Positions 13,542-25,009 of a DNA stretch of 64,000 nt are shown piece after piece. The translations under genes and the position numbers were made by a program. Position 1 is the stretch's first letter. Each line of letters opens with the position of its first letter. Source of the stretch: Gavia stellata (lineage: Eukaryota > Chordata > Aves > Gaviiformes > Gaviidae). The notes beneath the pieces were generated by a model. That model was not told the DNA's origin. It ran no database searches and was given only the letters and a program-made list of their open reading frames with translations. The stretch spans positions 5,456,001-5,520,000 of the forward strand of contig NC_082613.1 of assembly GCF_030936135.1 (NCBI RefSeq), read 5' to 3'.

Positions 13542-16149
13542 CTTCAGCTTTGTTCTCACATGGGAAACTCCCTTTGAGATTTGACCTCCAGCAATAGTTC
13601 ATCAAAAAAATTGCAAATGAAAGCAGTAAGAAGTGAACTAACACTTGCCATCTGCAGTCTGTTCATCCTGAGTTCCTTGAATCTGATGTTTACATTACTC
13701 AGTATCAGCTAAAAAGAGATTATACAGTCCAGTGATAAAAGATTCTGAACTTGTGCAAGACAGCCAGCAAGTCTTGTAACCATGCTGTGTACAGTCAATA
13801 CCACTGTTAAGCTGGCGTTTCAAGAGAGAAAGGAAAATGAACCATTGCAGCAGAGAATTTTCTTAGGTAAATACAGGAAAAGCTATATGGTGCCACCTCT
13901 ATATTCTCAGCTATGTCACCGAAATTTCCTGTATAAACCTGGGCTAAAAAAACCCCACTGTAATTGCATAGGTCGAGAAAAGGAATATCAATTATGTCTT
14001 TAAACAAACCCACATGAACACCAGAAAAATCTTTAGAGTATAGGCTGGCTTCATCTGTTACCACATTTTCTACCTTGATATACTTTCCTACAGTAGACAT
14101 AGCCAAATGAATTGGTGCAGAATAATCCTTGACCACAACATGCATTCAAGAAAATGTTGCAAAACAAGAGTGCATCTCCAGTAGGAATATAGTATCGTTC
14201 AAACGCCATATAGAAGCAGTAGAGTTTTTGCAGTGATCCTTCAGTTATATCCATATTTTGTTATTGGCTTATTTGTCAATATAATTTAAATGTGTGACTT
14301 AAATGTTAATGGAAACTAATTTAGTTTTTAAATTAGAGAAGAATCCTACATGCTCAAACTTACTTCTCTGCATGGTTTGTCTGTGAGCAGGGTTGGGGTG
14401 TGAACACAAACTTTGTATGTATCATTTAGCGCTCCTGAGACTTTCTTTTGACTTAGAGTCCATAGATGGTTATGTTGGTATTATAATGATAATGATAAAA
14501 CTATTTTCCAGAATAGTAAAATAACATAAATTACAATTAGGTCATCTAGCACACATAATTCTTACAATAGTATAAATTGTATTTCAGGTTTTTGAGTAGC
14601 TGATTGTATGAAATTGCTCATAGTAAGTGACTACTTACAACACTGTAGGGTAAAATATTATTTAAATTAAGTCATTTGTGTTCATTTTGTTATCATTTTG
14701 AAGAATACAGATATTCAATACTATTCGATAAACAAATTTAAAACCTGAGAAGCTTACCAAACATGCTAACTCTATTACTATTTATACCTACCTAGACAAA
14801 AACCATATGTATTTATCACCTTTTGTTTCTCTCCACATACTGTATGTATAACACAATACCATAAAAGACATCTTTTCTTGTGTATTAGTATAGCTTCTGC
14901 CATGCAATGGGACACTGTCTTATCTGATGAAGTCTGTATTAGGGGGGAAAAAAATGCTACTTAGTATTGATAGTTCTTTCTCCTTGCAAAAAGCATAATA
15001 ATGTTTATATCTTTGTCTGTATGTCGGACATGTTGTGTACTTTCTTTGTTGTATATTTCATAAAGGTCAAAATAATTGATTAGCAGAAAATAATATAGAG
15101 GAATTAAAACTGAGATTGCATATGCCTGCCTTTCATTAGTCAGTTCTGCTTCCAGAAATCAAATGGCAGAAACATACATTCCTCTTTCAGTCAAGATTGC
15201 CCCTTTGGGAGTGAGTCGAGCAGTTCATGTTAGAAGAGTCCTTTGTTCCCTTCACTTAGGGTATCGGAACCGTTGGGCATCAGAGATAAATCATCTACTG
15301 TCTGCCTTAATCTAATTTGTATTTCACTCCAGAGCAAGGTGCTCAGAATTGCTTGATAAGACAAATAAATAGAAGAACTTAAAATAGTTACAGATATTAA
15401 TATCCTCACTGGCTCAGAAGGAAGCAGTATAGCAGGTGTATGAAAAGAGCCTGGCAGATTTTATTTACTCAGTGATCTGAAAAAGGCCGGAACGGAAGTT
15501 CAATCCAAGATTGCATTCAGGGAATGTCTCTTCCAGGCTGACCCAAAACCCAAACCCATTGCTAAGTTTAGAATTCAGGGTAATGGGCAGTGATGATCAA
15601 CATCCCATTCATTGTCTTACACTGTTTTGATTACTGCTTTTCTCATAACGAAACCTTCCAGTTCTTGTATGACCATCTATTCAGATAAACTGAGAGTAAA
15701 CTGGCTCTTAGCCTTTGCTTCCAGCTTGTTGTTGTGCCTTTCCGTGCAATCACATCACATCAAAGTGATGTAGTTATTTGTTTCTTTTTTTCTCTAAAGG
15801 GGTCATCATTGCTTAGAGTCTGACAATCTGAAATTACTGAGTCACCACCAACAGACATTTAGAATTACTCCTCAAAGTGAAGTTAAGCTGAAAACATCAT
15901 TAACCATTGTTAAAGAAAAAAAAATCTAATCACAATATTCTATTTATATACTAGCGATTCGGCTGTGTCCCCCAGCACCACCCTCTGTGCCCGCACTTCG
16001 TAAGAAGATTACGCTTCTCCCTATGTAGTGAAAATTACCTTCTCGTGGGGAGAAAGCGTTTAATTATGACTCTGCTTCCCCTTGTCTCCATGGTGATCCC
16101 ATGCAAACAGCCTGCTTTATTAGACCTTATTTCTCCCGCCCCACGAAAG
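13542..16149. other. Noncoding DNA leading into the CpG island
   Basis: No gene is supported. Two overlapping minus-strand open frames between 13807 and 14254 look protein-like but are in different frames, and the second frame has a stop directly before its ATG, so they do not make one product. About 15960-16150 is the shore of the CpG island. It contains 'gtctccatggtgat', which resembles an RFX X-box, at about 16084-16098, and an octamer-like ATGCAAAC just after it. Confidence 0.6.
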
Positions 16150-16269
16150 TAATAAATTAGCTCTGTGTGAACCTCGATTGCCGCGTTAACCGCTGCCACG
16201 CCGGAGCGCTGCACCCAGGGGCGGGGGAGCCCGTCGCCTGCCCGCGGGCGGCCGCGGGGCCCGGCGGAG

Positions 16270-16305
16270 CCCCGGTCTGCGCCCCGGTCTGCGCCCCGGT
16301 CTGCG
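16270..16305 (+). repeat. 12-bp tandem repeat, three copies
   Basis: Three identical consecutive copies of a 12-bp GC-rich unit (CCCCGGTCTGCG) lie inside the CpG island. Since 12 is a multiple of three, the repeat keeps every reading frame open, which partly explains the long open frames over it. Confidence 0.9.
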
Positions 16306-16589
16306 CGGGGCGCCCCCGGGGCCCCCGCCGGCTGCCCAGCGCCCGCCGCGCCCCCCGCACGCTCACTTCGCGGAGGAGCGCTGCGCTTGCCAAGCCGCGG
16401 GAAGAGCTCGCTGTAATCCCGTTTGGAGCGAAGCCGCTGCATCATTTCAGCACTGGCTGCAGGGAACGCGGTCCCAGTTCCTGCCCGGCCGCGGCGGACA
16501 GCCGCGCTGCAAACCGGCGGATGATGCCGGCGCGCCCCTGCCCGCCCCCCCGTGCCCCCGAGCGCTGCCGGCGAGAGCGGGGCCGTTAC

Positions 16590-16698
16590 CTGGGTGCTCC
16601 CCGGCGCCGGGGCCCGCGGGGTCGGTGAGGATGCTGGGGTCACTCTGCGACCTGCCTCGCGGGAGAAAGCAGCCGGTCCCTTCTTCCGATGCAGCCAT
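16590..16698 (-). CDS. Candidate first coding exon (partial, gene unknown)
   Basis: On the minus strand an ATG at 16698 opens a frame of 36 codons plus one base, ending at a good splice donor: CAG|GTAACG, with the intron starting at 16589. The predicted N-terminus begins MAASEEGTGCFLPRGRSQSD and continues PSILTDPAGPGAGEHP. The Arg-Xaa-Xaa-Ser-containing stretch (RGRSQSDPS) looks like a basophilic kinase or 14-3-3-type site, often seen in signalling or cytoskeletal proteins, but I do not recognise the gene. The composition is less low-complexity than the other GC-driven frames here. G at +4 of the ATG fits Kozak; C at -3 does not. Without this splice the frame runs on to 16447. No downstream exon is recognised in the 16 kb to the left. 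It could equally be 5'-UTR or chance. Confidence 0.3.
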
Positions 16699-16982
16699 GA
16701 GGTGGAGGGCGGGAAGCTCAGAGGCGGGGGGAGGAGGAGGCGCTCATGGAGCCGGAGGCGGCCGGGGGACAATGGGGACGGGGGTGCGGCGGCGGCGGGG
16801 CGTCAGCCGGGCAGGACCAGCCGCGGCAGCATCTTCCCCGGCGCCGTCGGCAGGCTGCGGCGGGGCGCTCCGCCGGCACCGGGCACTCAGGGGGCAGCCT
16901 CGGGCGCCTCAGGGGGGTGGGCCATGCCGCCTGGCGGGGTGGGGAAGAGCCGGGGCGCGGGCCGCCGGCCCGGCCCCCCGCC

Positions 16983-17012
16983 GCCCCCTCCCGGGACGCC
17001 CCCTCCCGGGAC
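16983..17012 (+). repeat. 15-bp tandem duplication
   Basis: Two identical adjacent copies of GCCCCCTCCCGGGAC, at 16983-16997 and 16998-17012, in the CpG island. It was probably a slippage event in GC-rich DNA. Confidence 0.9.
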
Positions 17013-17080
17013 GCCCCCCCGAGCGTCGCTCCCGGAGTCGCCTCAAGCCGCCGCGCTGCTGAGCGCATCCGTTGGAAAAC

Positions 17081-17085
17081 ATTGG
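17081..17085 (-). promoter_or_regulatory. Inverted CCAAT box
   Basis: ATTGG on the plus strand, so CCAAT on the minus strand, the NF-Y core. It lies 33 bp from the CRE, a common promoter arrangement, which makes it more credible than an isolated pentamer. Confidence 0.4.
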
Positions 17086-17117
17086 GATTCTCCCATGGTG
17101 CCCCGCGAGCGGCCGTG

Positions 17118-17125
17118 TGACGTCA
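17118..17125. promoter_or_regulatory. Perfect palindromic CRE (TGACGTCA)
   Basis: Exact full-length cAMP response element in the middle of the CpG island. Full CREs in CpG islands are the classic CREB/ATF targets because the central CpG survives only where DNA is unmethylated. Regulation by cAMP/CREB is an inference from the motif. Confidence 0.7.
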
Positions 17126-17130
17126 CGGCG

Positions 17131-17142
17131 GGGGGGGCGGGC
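17131..17142 (+). promoter_or_regulatory. GC box (Sp/KLF)
   Basis: A run of G followed by GGCGGGC fits the Sp1/KLF GC-box consensus, directly beside the CRE. Confidence 0.5.
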
Positions 17143-17216
17143 GCTGCACCTGCACTGCACAAAGGCGGGGGCCGCCGCAGGTGCGCGCGGCTTCGGGGTT
17201 CCGCCCTTACCGGGAG

Positions 17217-17222
17217 CACGTG
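17217..17222. promoter_or_regulatory. CACGTG E-box
   Basis: Palindromic USF/MYC-type E-box between the CRE and the GC-box array. The core contains a CpG, consistent with a protected island site. Confidence 0.45.
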
Positions 17223-17243
17223 GCCGGGGGGCGTGGGGAGGGG

Positions 17244-17269
17244 CCGCCCCGCCCCGCCCCGCCCCGCCC
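17244..17269 (-). promoter_or_regulatory. GC-box array, (CCCCG)n
   Basis: Five consecutive CCGCCC-type units with a 5-bp period. Each overlapping unit gives a GGGGCGGGG GC box on the minus strand, so this is an Sp1/KLF cluster and also a small microsatellite. It could be the main activator-binding part of a TATA-less promoter. Confidence 0.6.
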
Positions 17270-17670
17270 TCGGGATGCGGGGCGAGGGCGCCGCCGGTCC
17301 CCCTCCGCCCGCCGCTCGGGCCGCTTCACCCTCTGGGAGGAAGCGGCGCGACCCCCCAGCACGGGGCCGGCCGCCGCCGCGGGGCTCGGTGTCCGCCGCC
17401 TGTCCCCGCCTGGGGCTGCAGGAGGGTGTCCGGGGAGGACGGGTCCCCTCGCATCAGCAGGCGCCGGTTCCTCCCCGGCGGGGGCCGCGGCTGTCCGCTC
17501 CGCGCCCCGCTGGGGCAGCCGCGCAGCTCGGTGGGAGCTTCGGCGGGGCCGCGCTGGGGTGCGGCGGGCCGCGCCCTGCGTCGCCCCTTGGGCTGGGGGT
17601 GGTCTCGTGGCAAAGGGGGTGTCTCACGGGGACCCGGGGGAAGAGGGTGTTTTGACTCGGACTAAATAGT

Positions 17671-20600
17671 TTGGTTTGGGAGTTTGTTTAAGGGCAGTAA
17701 CTGTTCTTCGGGAATTTTTCCTCAAATGAAGGGTGGCACCTCCCCATCTTGCGGTGGGTGCCAGCAGAGGGGCTGCTGGTGCGTACCCAGTGCGCCGGGT
17801 AGCAGCTCTGCGGAGTCTTGAGCTGTAAAAACCAGGGACGCTTTTTAACCACTCTCCTAGGAAAGCCCTGTAAAATGCTCAGTCAATGCTTGTTAGGGTC
17901 ATGCAGGTTCTCTCCCCATTTATTATGGGTGGGTTGCGTTGAGGAGCGTGCATTAAACACTGCTTTTGCCTTTGTATGGAACTAGCATTAAGGAATATGC
18001 ATGCCTACAAGCAGATTTCTTAGGCTGACTCGGGAGCAGTGGTTGTACGTGAAGCTGACTGAGTTCCTATCATAAAACAGGAATAAGTTTGCCAAATTTT
18101 AGGGATGTAACTTTGTGTCAGAAAATTTTCCATTAATGCTGTCCTTCATTCATGTACATATTTGTTTCTACAGAAATAGATGGAAAACATTTTGCATATC
18201 TTATGTAAAGCAAATGTGGTTTAGCCATTTCTGAAAGCAAGAGCAAATGAAGCAGTTCTGTGGGGTTGTGTCTTTGTTGTATTTTGGGGGGTGTTAACCC
18301 AAAATTCATCACATCTATCACATGGAGAAGTGTATTTGCCTTTTTTCTTGAAGCAGGAGTTTCAGAGTTAACCACCTGCATGCATCTCATTTGAGAGTCA
18401 CCTTTGGGCCATGTATTCCCTGAGGTTGGGTCAACTTAGCGAACTTCAAAAAAAAAAAAGTCTGTGGGCTTGCAGTTGATGTAGGGCTTGATAAGACAAT
18501 TCTTCAAAGACTCCATTTGAACAAGGCCTGAGTGTGACTGTTGCGGTCATGCCTGCCCACAGCTGGAGTAAGCTGCTGTATCTAGCAGTGAGTTCAAATA
18601 TTGTCACAAGAACAGAAATTGAACAAAGGGTTTAAAGCAAAATAGCGAAGAGTTTCTCATTCAATGAGTACTACCCTTTCTTGCTGTGTATAAGGTAGAT
18701 TCTAAGGAAGAAGTAGCACGTGGTAGTGTAATCTAAGCTGTATAATAAATTAAGGTAGCAAGGGCATTCTGTAAGTTGTTTTTGAGAGCTTAACATTGCC
18801 ATCTTGACACATTCTCACTGTCAGTTTGTAATTTCTTCTAAGCCTTGCCAGTCAAACAGCTCATCATAATTCCAAAAAGACAGTTAAATGAACCATTTTT
18901 ATCATCCTGTAAAATATTCCCAAGGAAACAAACAAACAAATAAATCCAAAACACTTCTTTAAGAGATGCTTTAAAGAGATCAGGATGTATTTTGTACTCC
19001 TTTCCCCCTTGGGCCAAGCTTTTGAGTTGCCATGACTCAACTTTGAAAGGGAGTCATGAACTGTAAATATTACTTACGATAGATTTTTTTTTTCTGTGCA
19101 TACATATAGCATAGTCTGAAATAGGTACTGGGCCCAGCTTTCAAGTAAGAAATCTCCCCTTTATTGTGAAATAAGCCAAATCTCTTTTTAGTCCTAAAAA
19201 GAGAGGAAGTAGCAAGTTTTAAATGCTAGAAAATGCTGGTTTCTAGTGAATTCCATGAAAGTCTGTTTGTACTAGTTGATATACCTGCCTTCTGCAGTGA
19301 AGAATAACACACATTTCTTGTATAAAACATAGTTGAAAAGTTCCATGTCAGATTTAAGCATTCGTACAAGGTTGAATATATTAAAATATTTTCAACCCAA
19401 GAAAGAATATCCCAAGACAGCTTTAGTACCATATAGAAGCACACAAGGTGAGACTGAGGTGGTTTTAACCAACTTACGTATGGATTGCCTCTATAGAGGA
19501 TGCTTTATAGTGTTCCTTTGGACCCTAAAATATTGTCTGATAGAAATCAGTCAAACAAGGCTGGAATCTGCCTTGCTGTTTTAACTTAGTTAAAACATTT
19601 CATATTCTCTTATTCCTGCCAAACCAAGCATCAAGAGACGCAGTCTGGGAATAAATCCCAGGTGCTGTGCATGGCAGCTGACAGAGCTGCCCCTAGGCCA
19701 CTTGCTATTTATGAATGAACCATCATCGTGTTTGGGGTGGCGGTACATGGAAGAAAATAGTTGTGTTAAATTGTTTAGACCTATGTTGCTAAATAATGTC
19801 TCTCGTGTCAAAAAAAAAAAAAAGTATTATTATCTGCATGTCTTTTACTTTCAAGTTTCATATATAATTATCTATCTATTTGCACTTTTCCTTACCTTAA
19901 AGCAGGCTCTGCATGCCTTCTGGGGCAAAGCTTTTGACAGGAAAAATAAGTGAGGCAAAGTCTTTTCCTCATGTTGAAGGACCAATGTCAGAAGGAACGG
20001 AGCATTTTCACAGAAGTAAACAGAAGTTGATGGAGGCATGCAGCAACTGATATATTTTAAGTATATTGATTTGTAAATCCCTCTGAAACTGAATGAAACT
20101 AAACCTGTTTATAGCTGAGGGTACTAAGCACTGGAAAAATTGTCCTTAAGTTCCCTTTTACTAGTTGATATAATTCTTTAAATGTCACAAACAAAAATAC
20201 TTGCAGGATCAGAATGACTATTAGTAGAAACATGAGCCTCCTTTTATTTGGTTTATTTTCTCACTATAGCAGTCTTATGGCAAACAAGTTTGCAACATTT
20301 TCCCAGCAAGTACAATGATCTGATATGTTTATTTCTCTCTGAGGATTTCTAGCCTTTGATATTTATGATGAAAAGTTATGATGAGATTTTTCTAGCTTAG
20401 TGGCAGATACTTCTGTAATTGGAATCCATTCAGTTGCAGAAAAATACTTCTTAAAATGAAATATCCACACAAGGAGCGCAAAAGAGAAAATAAATTTTAT
20501 CTTGATGTATATTTCACAACCAAACCAATGCATGTCCATTTGATATGCCTTCCCTTGACAGAAATTTTAAAAATGCAGTTATATAAATGGTATGCATGAT

Positions 20601-22026
20601 TTGATTAATTTGCTTTCTCTTTGATAGACAGCTGAACTCTTGTTTCATGATCTATTATACAAAGAGAAATCCTAACTTGTGTTAGAAAGGAATAATTCTC
20701 TGAGGAGAAAGAAAAGGGGTGACTTGTGTCAGTGCTGTTTTTCTCAAATCAGCAGAATATTAAACAACCTCATTTTCATTAAGCTGAAGCCACATGTGAT
20801 CTCTGAGCATAACTCCAATCTTTCTACGTTGTTATTTAGAACAATGAATTCAGGATACATTTGGATTGACAATATCAGCTTTCATGTTAAAATTGTTTTG
20901 ATGACCAAGGGACAAATAGCCTTGCTCAGAGCAGTTTTCTTAGATGCAGCAACAGAAAGCATTTGTTCCGTGGCTTGTGAGTCTTAACCTAGTTTTTTAG
21001 GTTTTTATGCCAGCTTGTTGTAGTTCAGTATGCTTACAGTAGCAATAAAGATGAGCGTTCTGATGCTCAAAAGGCTCTTGTCCCTATTTACTTTGTGGGG
21101 TTTTCCCCTCAGACGCTTTCTTGGTAAAGAGGACATAGGGCCTATTTTGAGCCTTTATTTGTCAAGAAGATAAATGCATGTTGCTGAGAAGAGATATAAA
21201 TATCATCCAGCAGTTACAACTTTGTAAGTACAAAGACTTGAAAGATGTCTTCTCCAAAGCATGATGATGTAGTTGCTACTATGGAAGGCAAATAAAAAAT
21301 GAAAAGGCATCAGGGACTTTTTTATTGGTGGCTTCATGTACACATTCACACTTAACATCTCTGATACTCAAGAGCTATTCTAGGAATCACCCCTCTGATT
21401 TTCACGTCTGCTTTCTCTCACAGCTCTAGTGCTCGCTCTGTCATTTTCTAAGTGAAGGAACAGGAAGGGAAGAGGCAAGGAAAAATATAAAGGAAGACAG
21501 TCATCTCAGCTGCCTGCCTTCTTGACAAACAGCTTTATTCACATAAGTCCTTCTAGGTAGCAGTGCAATGACAATGAGAAGGTGAACATCTACTCTTACG
21601 TCAGTTATTCCAAATTATGCAGCTTATAATAGTAACAGCAGTGTATCGGTTTATGGGGAGGGAAGTCACATCTGTGACATGCCAAGACCATCAGAGTTAC
21701 AAGGATGTGATTACTGTGCATGATAATTGTGTGTAAAAAGGAAGGAAAAGGCAGCTGTGTGTGGAAGACAGGGGAGGACTCCTGCAGTGCTGTCAAAGCC
21801 AGCGAGGCTAGAGGTGATGTGCCATGTAAGTATTGTTTGTGCCAGTTTGAACTCTGAAGGGATGAATCTGATTTTCCTCTCCATTTTTTTGTTCCACTTA
21901 GACTTCAATATGTCTGAGGAAAAGGGGCGTATATGCAGCTTCCATAACAGGTCTGAATCTTCTCCTTTCTGCATTCTGTTTTGGGGAATGAATATTCTTG
22001 TATACAGATCTTTCTCTTTTTTACAG
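17671..22026. other. Noncoding DNA downstream of the CpG island
   Basis: The first ~300 bp are the decaying shore of the island; after that the DNA is AT-rich. Simple poly-A runs occur at about 18448-18459 and 19810-19823. No gene or confident transposon is seen. Confidence 0.65.
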
Positions 22027-22228
22027 GCACAGTGTTCTTAGGAAGGCATATGCCTGGAAATTCCTTATCATTCTCACTTTCATCCTTGAAGTATTCAGAT
22101 ATCCAAAACCATGAAAAACTGCAGGCCATGGGAGGTCTGAAAGCCATGTCCAGTGTAACTGAGACCCTACAAGCTCTACTAATTAATATGGGAAAACCCA
22201 GTGAAGTATTTCTTGTAACATTTGTAAC
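22027..22228 (+). CDS. Candidate internal exon (unrecognised)
   Basis: A pyrimidine tract ending TTTTTTACAG|G at 22026 and a strong donor AAC|GTAAGTGG at 22229 bracket 202 bp that are fully open in one plus-strand frame, with the first complete codon at 22029. The peptide starts TVFLGRHMPGNSLSFSLSSL and continues through KYSDIQNHEKLQAMGGLKAM and SSVTETLQALLINMGKPS to the donor. It shows no domain I know. The other two frames are closed. Good splice sites plus an open frame are suggestive but also arise by chance in 64 kb. It could be an exon of a long noncoding RNA or of a gene starting at the CpG island 5 kb upstream. Confidence 0.22.
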
Positions 22229-22539
22229 GTAAGTGGTAGTGGGTTTAGACTTATGGATAACAGAAACAGCTTAAAGAAACTGGTGTTTGTTGTAAATATA
22301 AAAAATGCAGTGTAAGATCCCAGAAAAAGTTTGCCATTGGAGTTAGGAAATTCCACTTTGAATTATTAAATTGTCCTTTGACATATTTAAGGGTGAGAAA
22401 ATACCTGATCGTGCCTGATCTGCATTTTAATCGGTGTAATCTGGCCTGAATCTCTAGGCCTAGACGTGTCCTCACAGGTGAGATCTTGGCTCATCTGAGA
22501 GGGAAATTTTCTGCTGACTTCATTTTACCCTCAGTGCCA

Positions 22540-22960
22540 CTTCTCCTGTGGGGTCCTTTTCCATACATGTGCAATTTCCCCTGTTGAAACGCTTTTCTCC
22601 TGGGGAACAGACCTGGTTCCCGGTGGGACCCGCAGTGGAGCCCACTGTGCCACCTGTACCCCGCCGCTGCCCCATGGCACCAGGCACACTGCCCGCGGAG
22701 ACGTCGCAGCCCATAATGGCCGTTGGCGCACGAGGAGCGGTCACTCCTCAGAACTGCGGTTCCCTTGCACCCTTCCTAGAGCTTGGGATGTTTGGTGTTG
22801 GGAGGAAGCTCCTGCAGAGGGACAAGCCTTACGGAGGGGATTTCTTCCCTTCCCCTTTAAGCTTTTACCAGGGTTTAACACAACCTGCTCAAGGGCTGGT
22901 GCTTTCTGTGGGGTTTGCCACAGGCATCCCGTTGGGTGGAGGCTGAGGAAAGCCTCTGTG
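22540..22960. other. GC-rich patch of unknown nature
   Basis: About 400 bp clearly richer in G+C than its surroundings, with several CpGs (near 22660-22740). Open frames run on both strands, including one of 132 codons on the plus strand (22548-22946), but none resembles a known domain. It could be an old GC-rich retroelement or pseudogene remnant, an enhancer with residual CpGs, or an exon. Confidence 0.35.
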
Positions 22961-24949
22961 TGAGAATTCCAGTCTTGCCCGGTGTTTAAACTCCGACAGG
23001 TTTGACAGGATTTATCTCAACTTGGTAGGTACTTGATGCCGGAGTTTAACTTTAGCTCCGTAGAATCAGGAACCTAACTTTATGAAAAAATTTTAGGCCC
23101 ATATAACACTGTGTAAACATTATTAGTTAAAAAACAGCTGATACAATCAAACTATTTTCCCTTCTGATTTAATAAGAGGAGGAGGGAAGGCTGCTTTCCC
23201 AATGATTTCTGAGCAGCTGGAAACAGTATCTTATTTTATGGTTAGCCCTTTGCTTGCTAACAATCCACAGGTGAATATTTGATTTTGGTCTTAACTGAAT
23301 TTTGTAAAAATCTAGGACTTTTCTTCACACTGAAAATAGCCAATACATGCTAGTGAAAGGTTTGTAACAGCCTTAACTTGCCCGGGTTCTCTTAAATCCA
23401 GCCTTGGCAGTATTAGTGAAATGAGTGTCAGGAAGGCGTTGTGGACAGCCTGCTAGTCACCTTCCTCACTTTGTGTTCAGCAAAGAATATGGAAGGAAGG
23501 ATTTGCACCCAATTGAGACTTCATCAGGAAAACCACTGTTCTCCATTTCATGCTTCTAGGGCTGTGATCCTGAAACTGTTATGGGTGTTAATAGGTGCTG
23601 TGGCAGATTTGCTGCTATCTGGTTGTTCTGTTTAACTCCTTTGCTCATTCTGGTTGCAGTATGTTCAGAAGCGTGTTTTTTTCCTTCGCCATTCTCATCT
23701 TGCATGCCATGCCTGAAGTACTTAAGCTCTTCACTAACGCAACCCTTTCATTGATCAGTTATGTCTGTCAGCTTTTCTTAATATATATTATTTTCTTCCT
23801 ATTATTTATGTTTCAAAATCACGCGAGTGTATTGAAGAAGAGAAAAAATGATGGAAGCTATTTGACTTAGTATACTAAGTGAAGGAAGTTCACAAATGGC
23901 TAAAACTTAGCATATGCTACTAATTCATTTTTGGATTATAAAAAAAATGACTGCTTGCCACTTGCTTATGAAAGTCTGACTTAAGTAATTCTGATCATTT
24001 TGTCCCAAGAACAGGCACGTGCTTGGGAAGGAATTGTGGTGTGGAAGGCTTCCTTCTAAGCTGCAATGTGATCCCCTATACTATTGGAGAAAGCATGAAA
24101 CTGTGTTTATGTAGGTCCTAGAAATTAACACTTAGATCACTTAGGTTTATACATAGTTGCAGCCTAGTCAGTTTTTTACATACTCTGTCTTTTCTCTATT
24201 ATGGAACAGAGAGACTCTTTAGGATGTATGGAACAATGAACAGCTGAGTAAATCATATTTGTACACATGTATTTCAAGTATTAGTAATCACCGTAACACC
24301 CCTACATTTAGTACATTACATGAATTTTTTTATATCAGCATGTTTCAATAAGATCAACATATGCAGTATTACTACAATACATATAGTATACAGGTTGCTG
24401 CAGCGCCTATGCTTTCCATATATCTCCCTCACATCATTGGATCTCAGGTTCCTTCTCTCAGAGGGTAAGTGACATGGGACCACAGTGCAAGGGAGACAAA
24501 TATATTGTCATTATTGTAGTGATGTTTGATTTCTCCTTGCAAGTGGTAAATTGCTTAGTAGTCTTTTTTAATAACTATTTTGAGCACTTAAATTCCATTA
24601 GGAAATAAAATATACATGAAAAAGAAAACCTTTGTTTTGCTTATGCTTTGCTGTTGGAAGTGTTTGTATTTTAGAAGCAACACAGCTCACTTTTTCAGGG
24701 ATAAGTTTGGATAACTTGTAGCCTTACCAGAGATATCCTTTCTTTTTGTTATGTATTGTATTCAGACAGTACATTCTGATTCACATCTCATCTTGCTGTT
24801 ACCAACTCTGGAATAACTTTGATGTATAACTCTTTCAAATTAATTCAAATAGCGAAGATCATTCAGTTGTCAGCAGAAGCGGAAAGAGAAAATTGGTGTT
24901 CTGTGCTAATTGGATGAGAGCTGAGGAATCTCTGACATAGAGTTGCAGG
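22961..24949. other. Noncoding DNA
   Basis: AT-rich, non-repetitive sequence with no gene signal. The short hydrophobic open frame near 23595-23870 is the kind expected from T-rich DNA, where T-rich codons give Leu/Phe/Ile. Confidence 0.6.
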
Positions 24950-25009
24950 ACAAAATTCTGATTCTGCTCATGTTAGTATAAGTTTCAACATTTACTTCAA
25001 TGGTAGCTT
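24950..25009 (+). repeat. Amniote hairpin-type interspersed repeat fragment
   Basis: Diverged match to a repeat common in turtles, crocodilians and birds, which normally reads like 'caaaattctgctctcagtt' and later 'ttgacttcaatgg'. Here 'caaaattctgattctgctca' is followed by 'atttacttcaatgg'. The family name is not certain. Confidence 0.4.

Larger units (their letters stand above)
16150..17670. promoter_or_regulatory. CpG island promoter
   Basis: GC content jumps sharply here compared with AT-rich DNA on both sides, and CpG dinucleotides are dense rather than depleted, so this is a classic unmethylated promoter island of about 1.5 kb. It holds clustered promoter motifs between 17080 and 17270: an inverted CCAAT box, a perfect CRE, GC boxes and a CACGTG E-box. 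No TATA box is obvious. The direction of transcription is not proven. A plausible coding first exon lies on the minus strand (16698 to 16590), with the motif cluster about 400-550 bp upstream of it. A plus-strand or divergent transcript is also possible. Long open frames on both strands here come from GC richness, which lacks stop codons. Confidence 0.85.

Noticed and set aside
13807..14254. Two overlapping minus-strand open frames that look like one frameshifted pseudogene
   Set aside because: The second frame has a stop immediately before its ATG, no parent protein is recognised, and no poly-A tail or target duplication was found.
16035..17669. Long open frames (up to 367 codons) on both strands of the CpG island
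   Set aside because: They overlap in many frames at once, are rich in Ala, Arg, Gly and Pro, and follow from a lack of AT-rich stop codons. Only the short minus-strand piece ending at a splice donor was kept, at low confidence.
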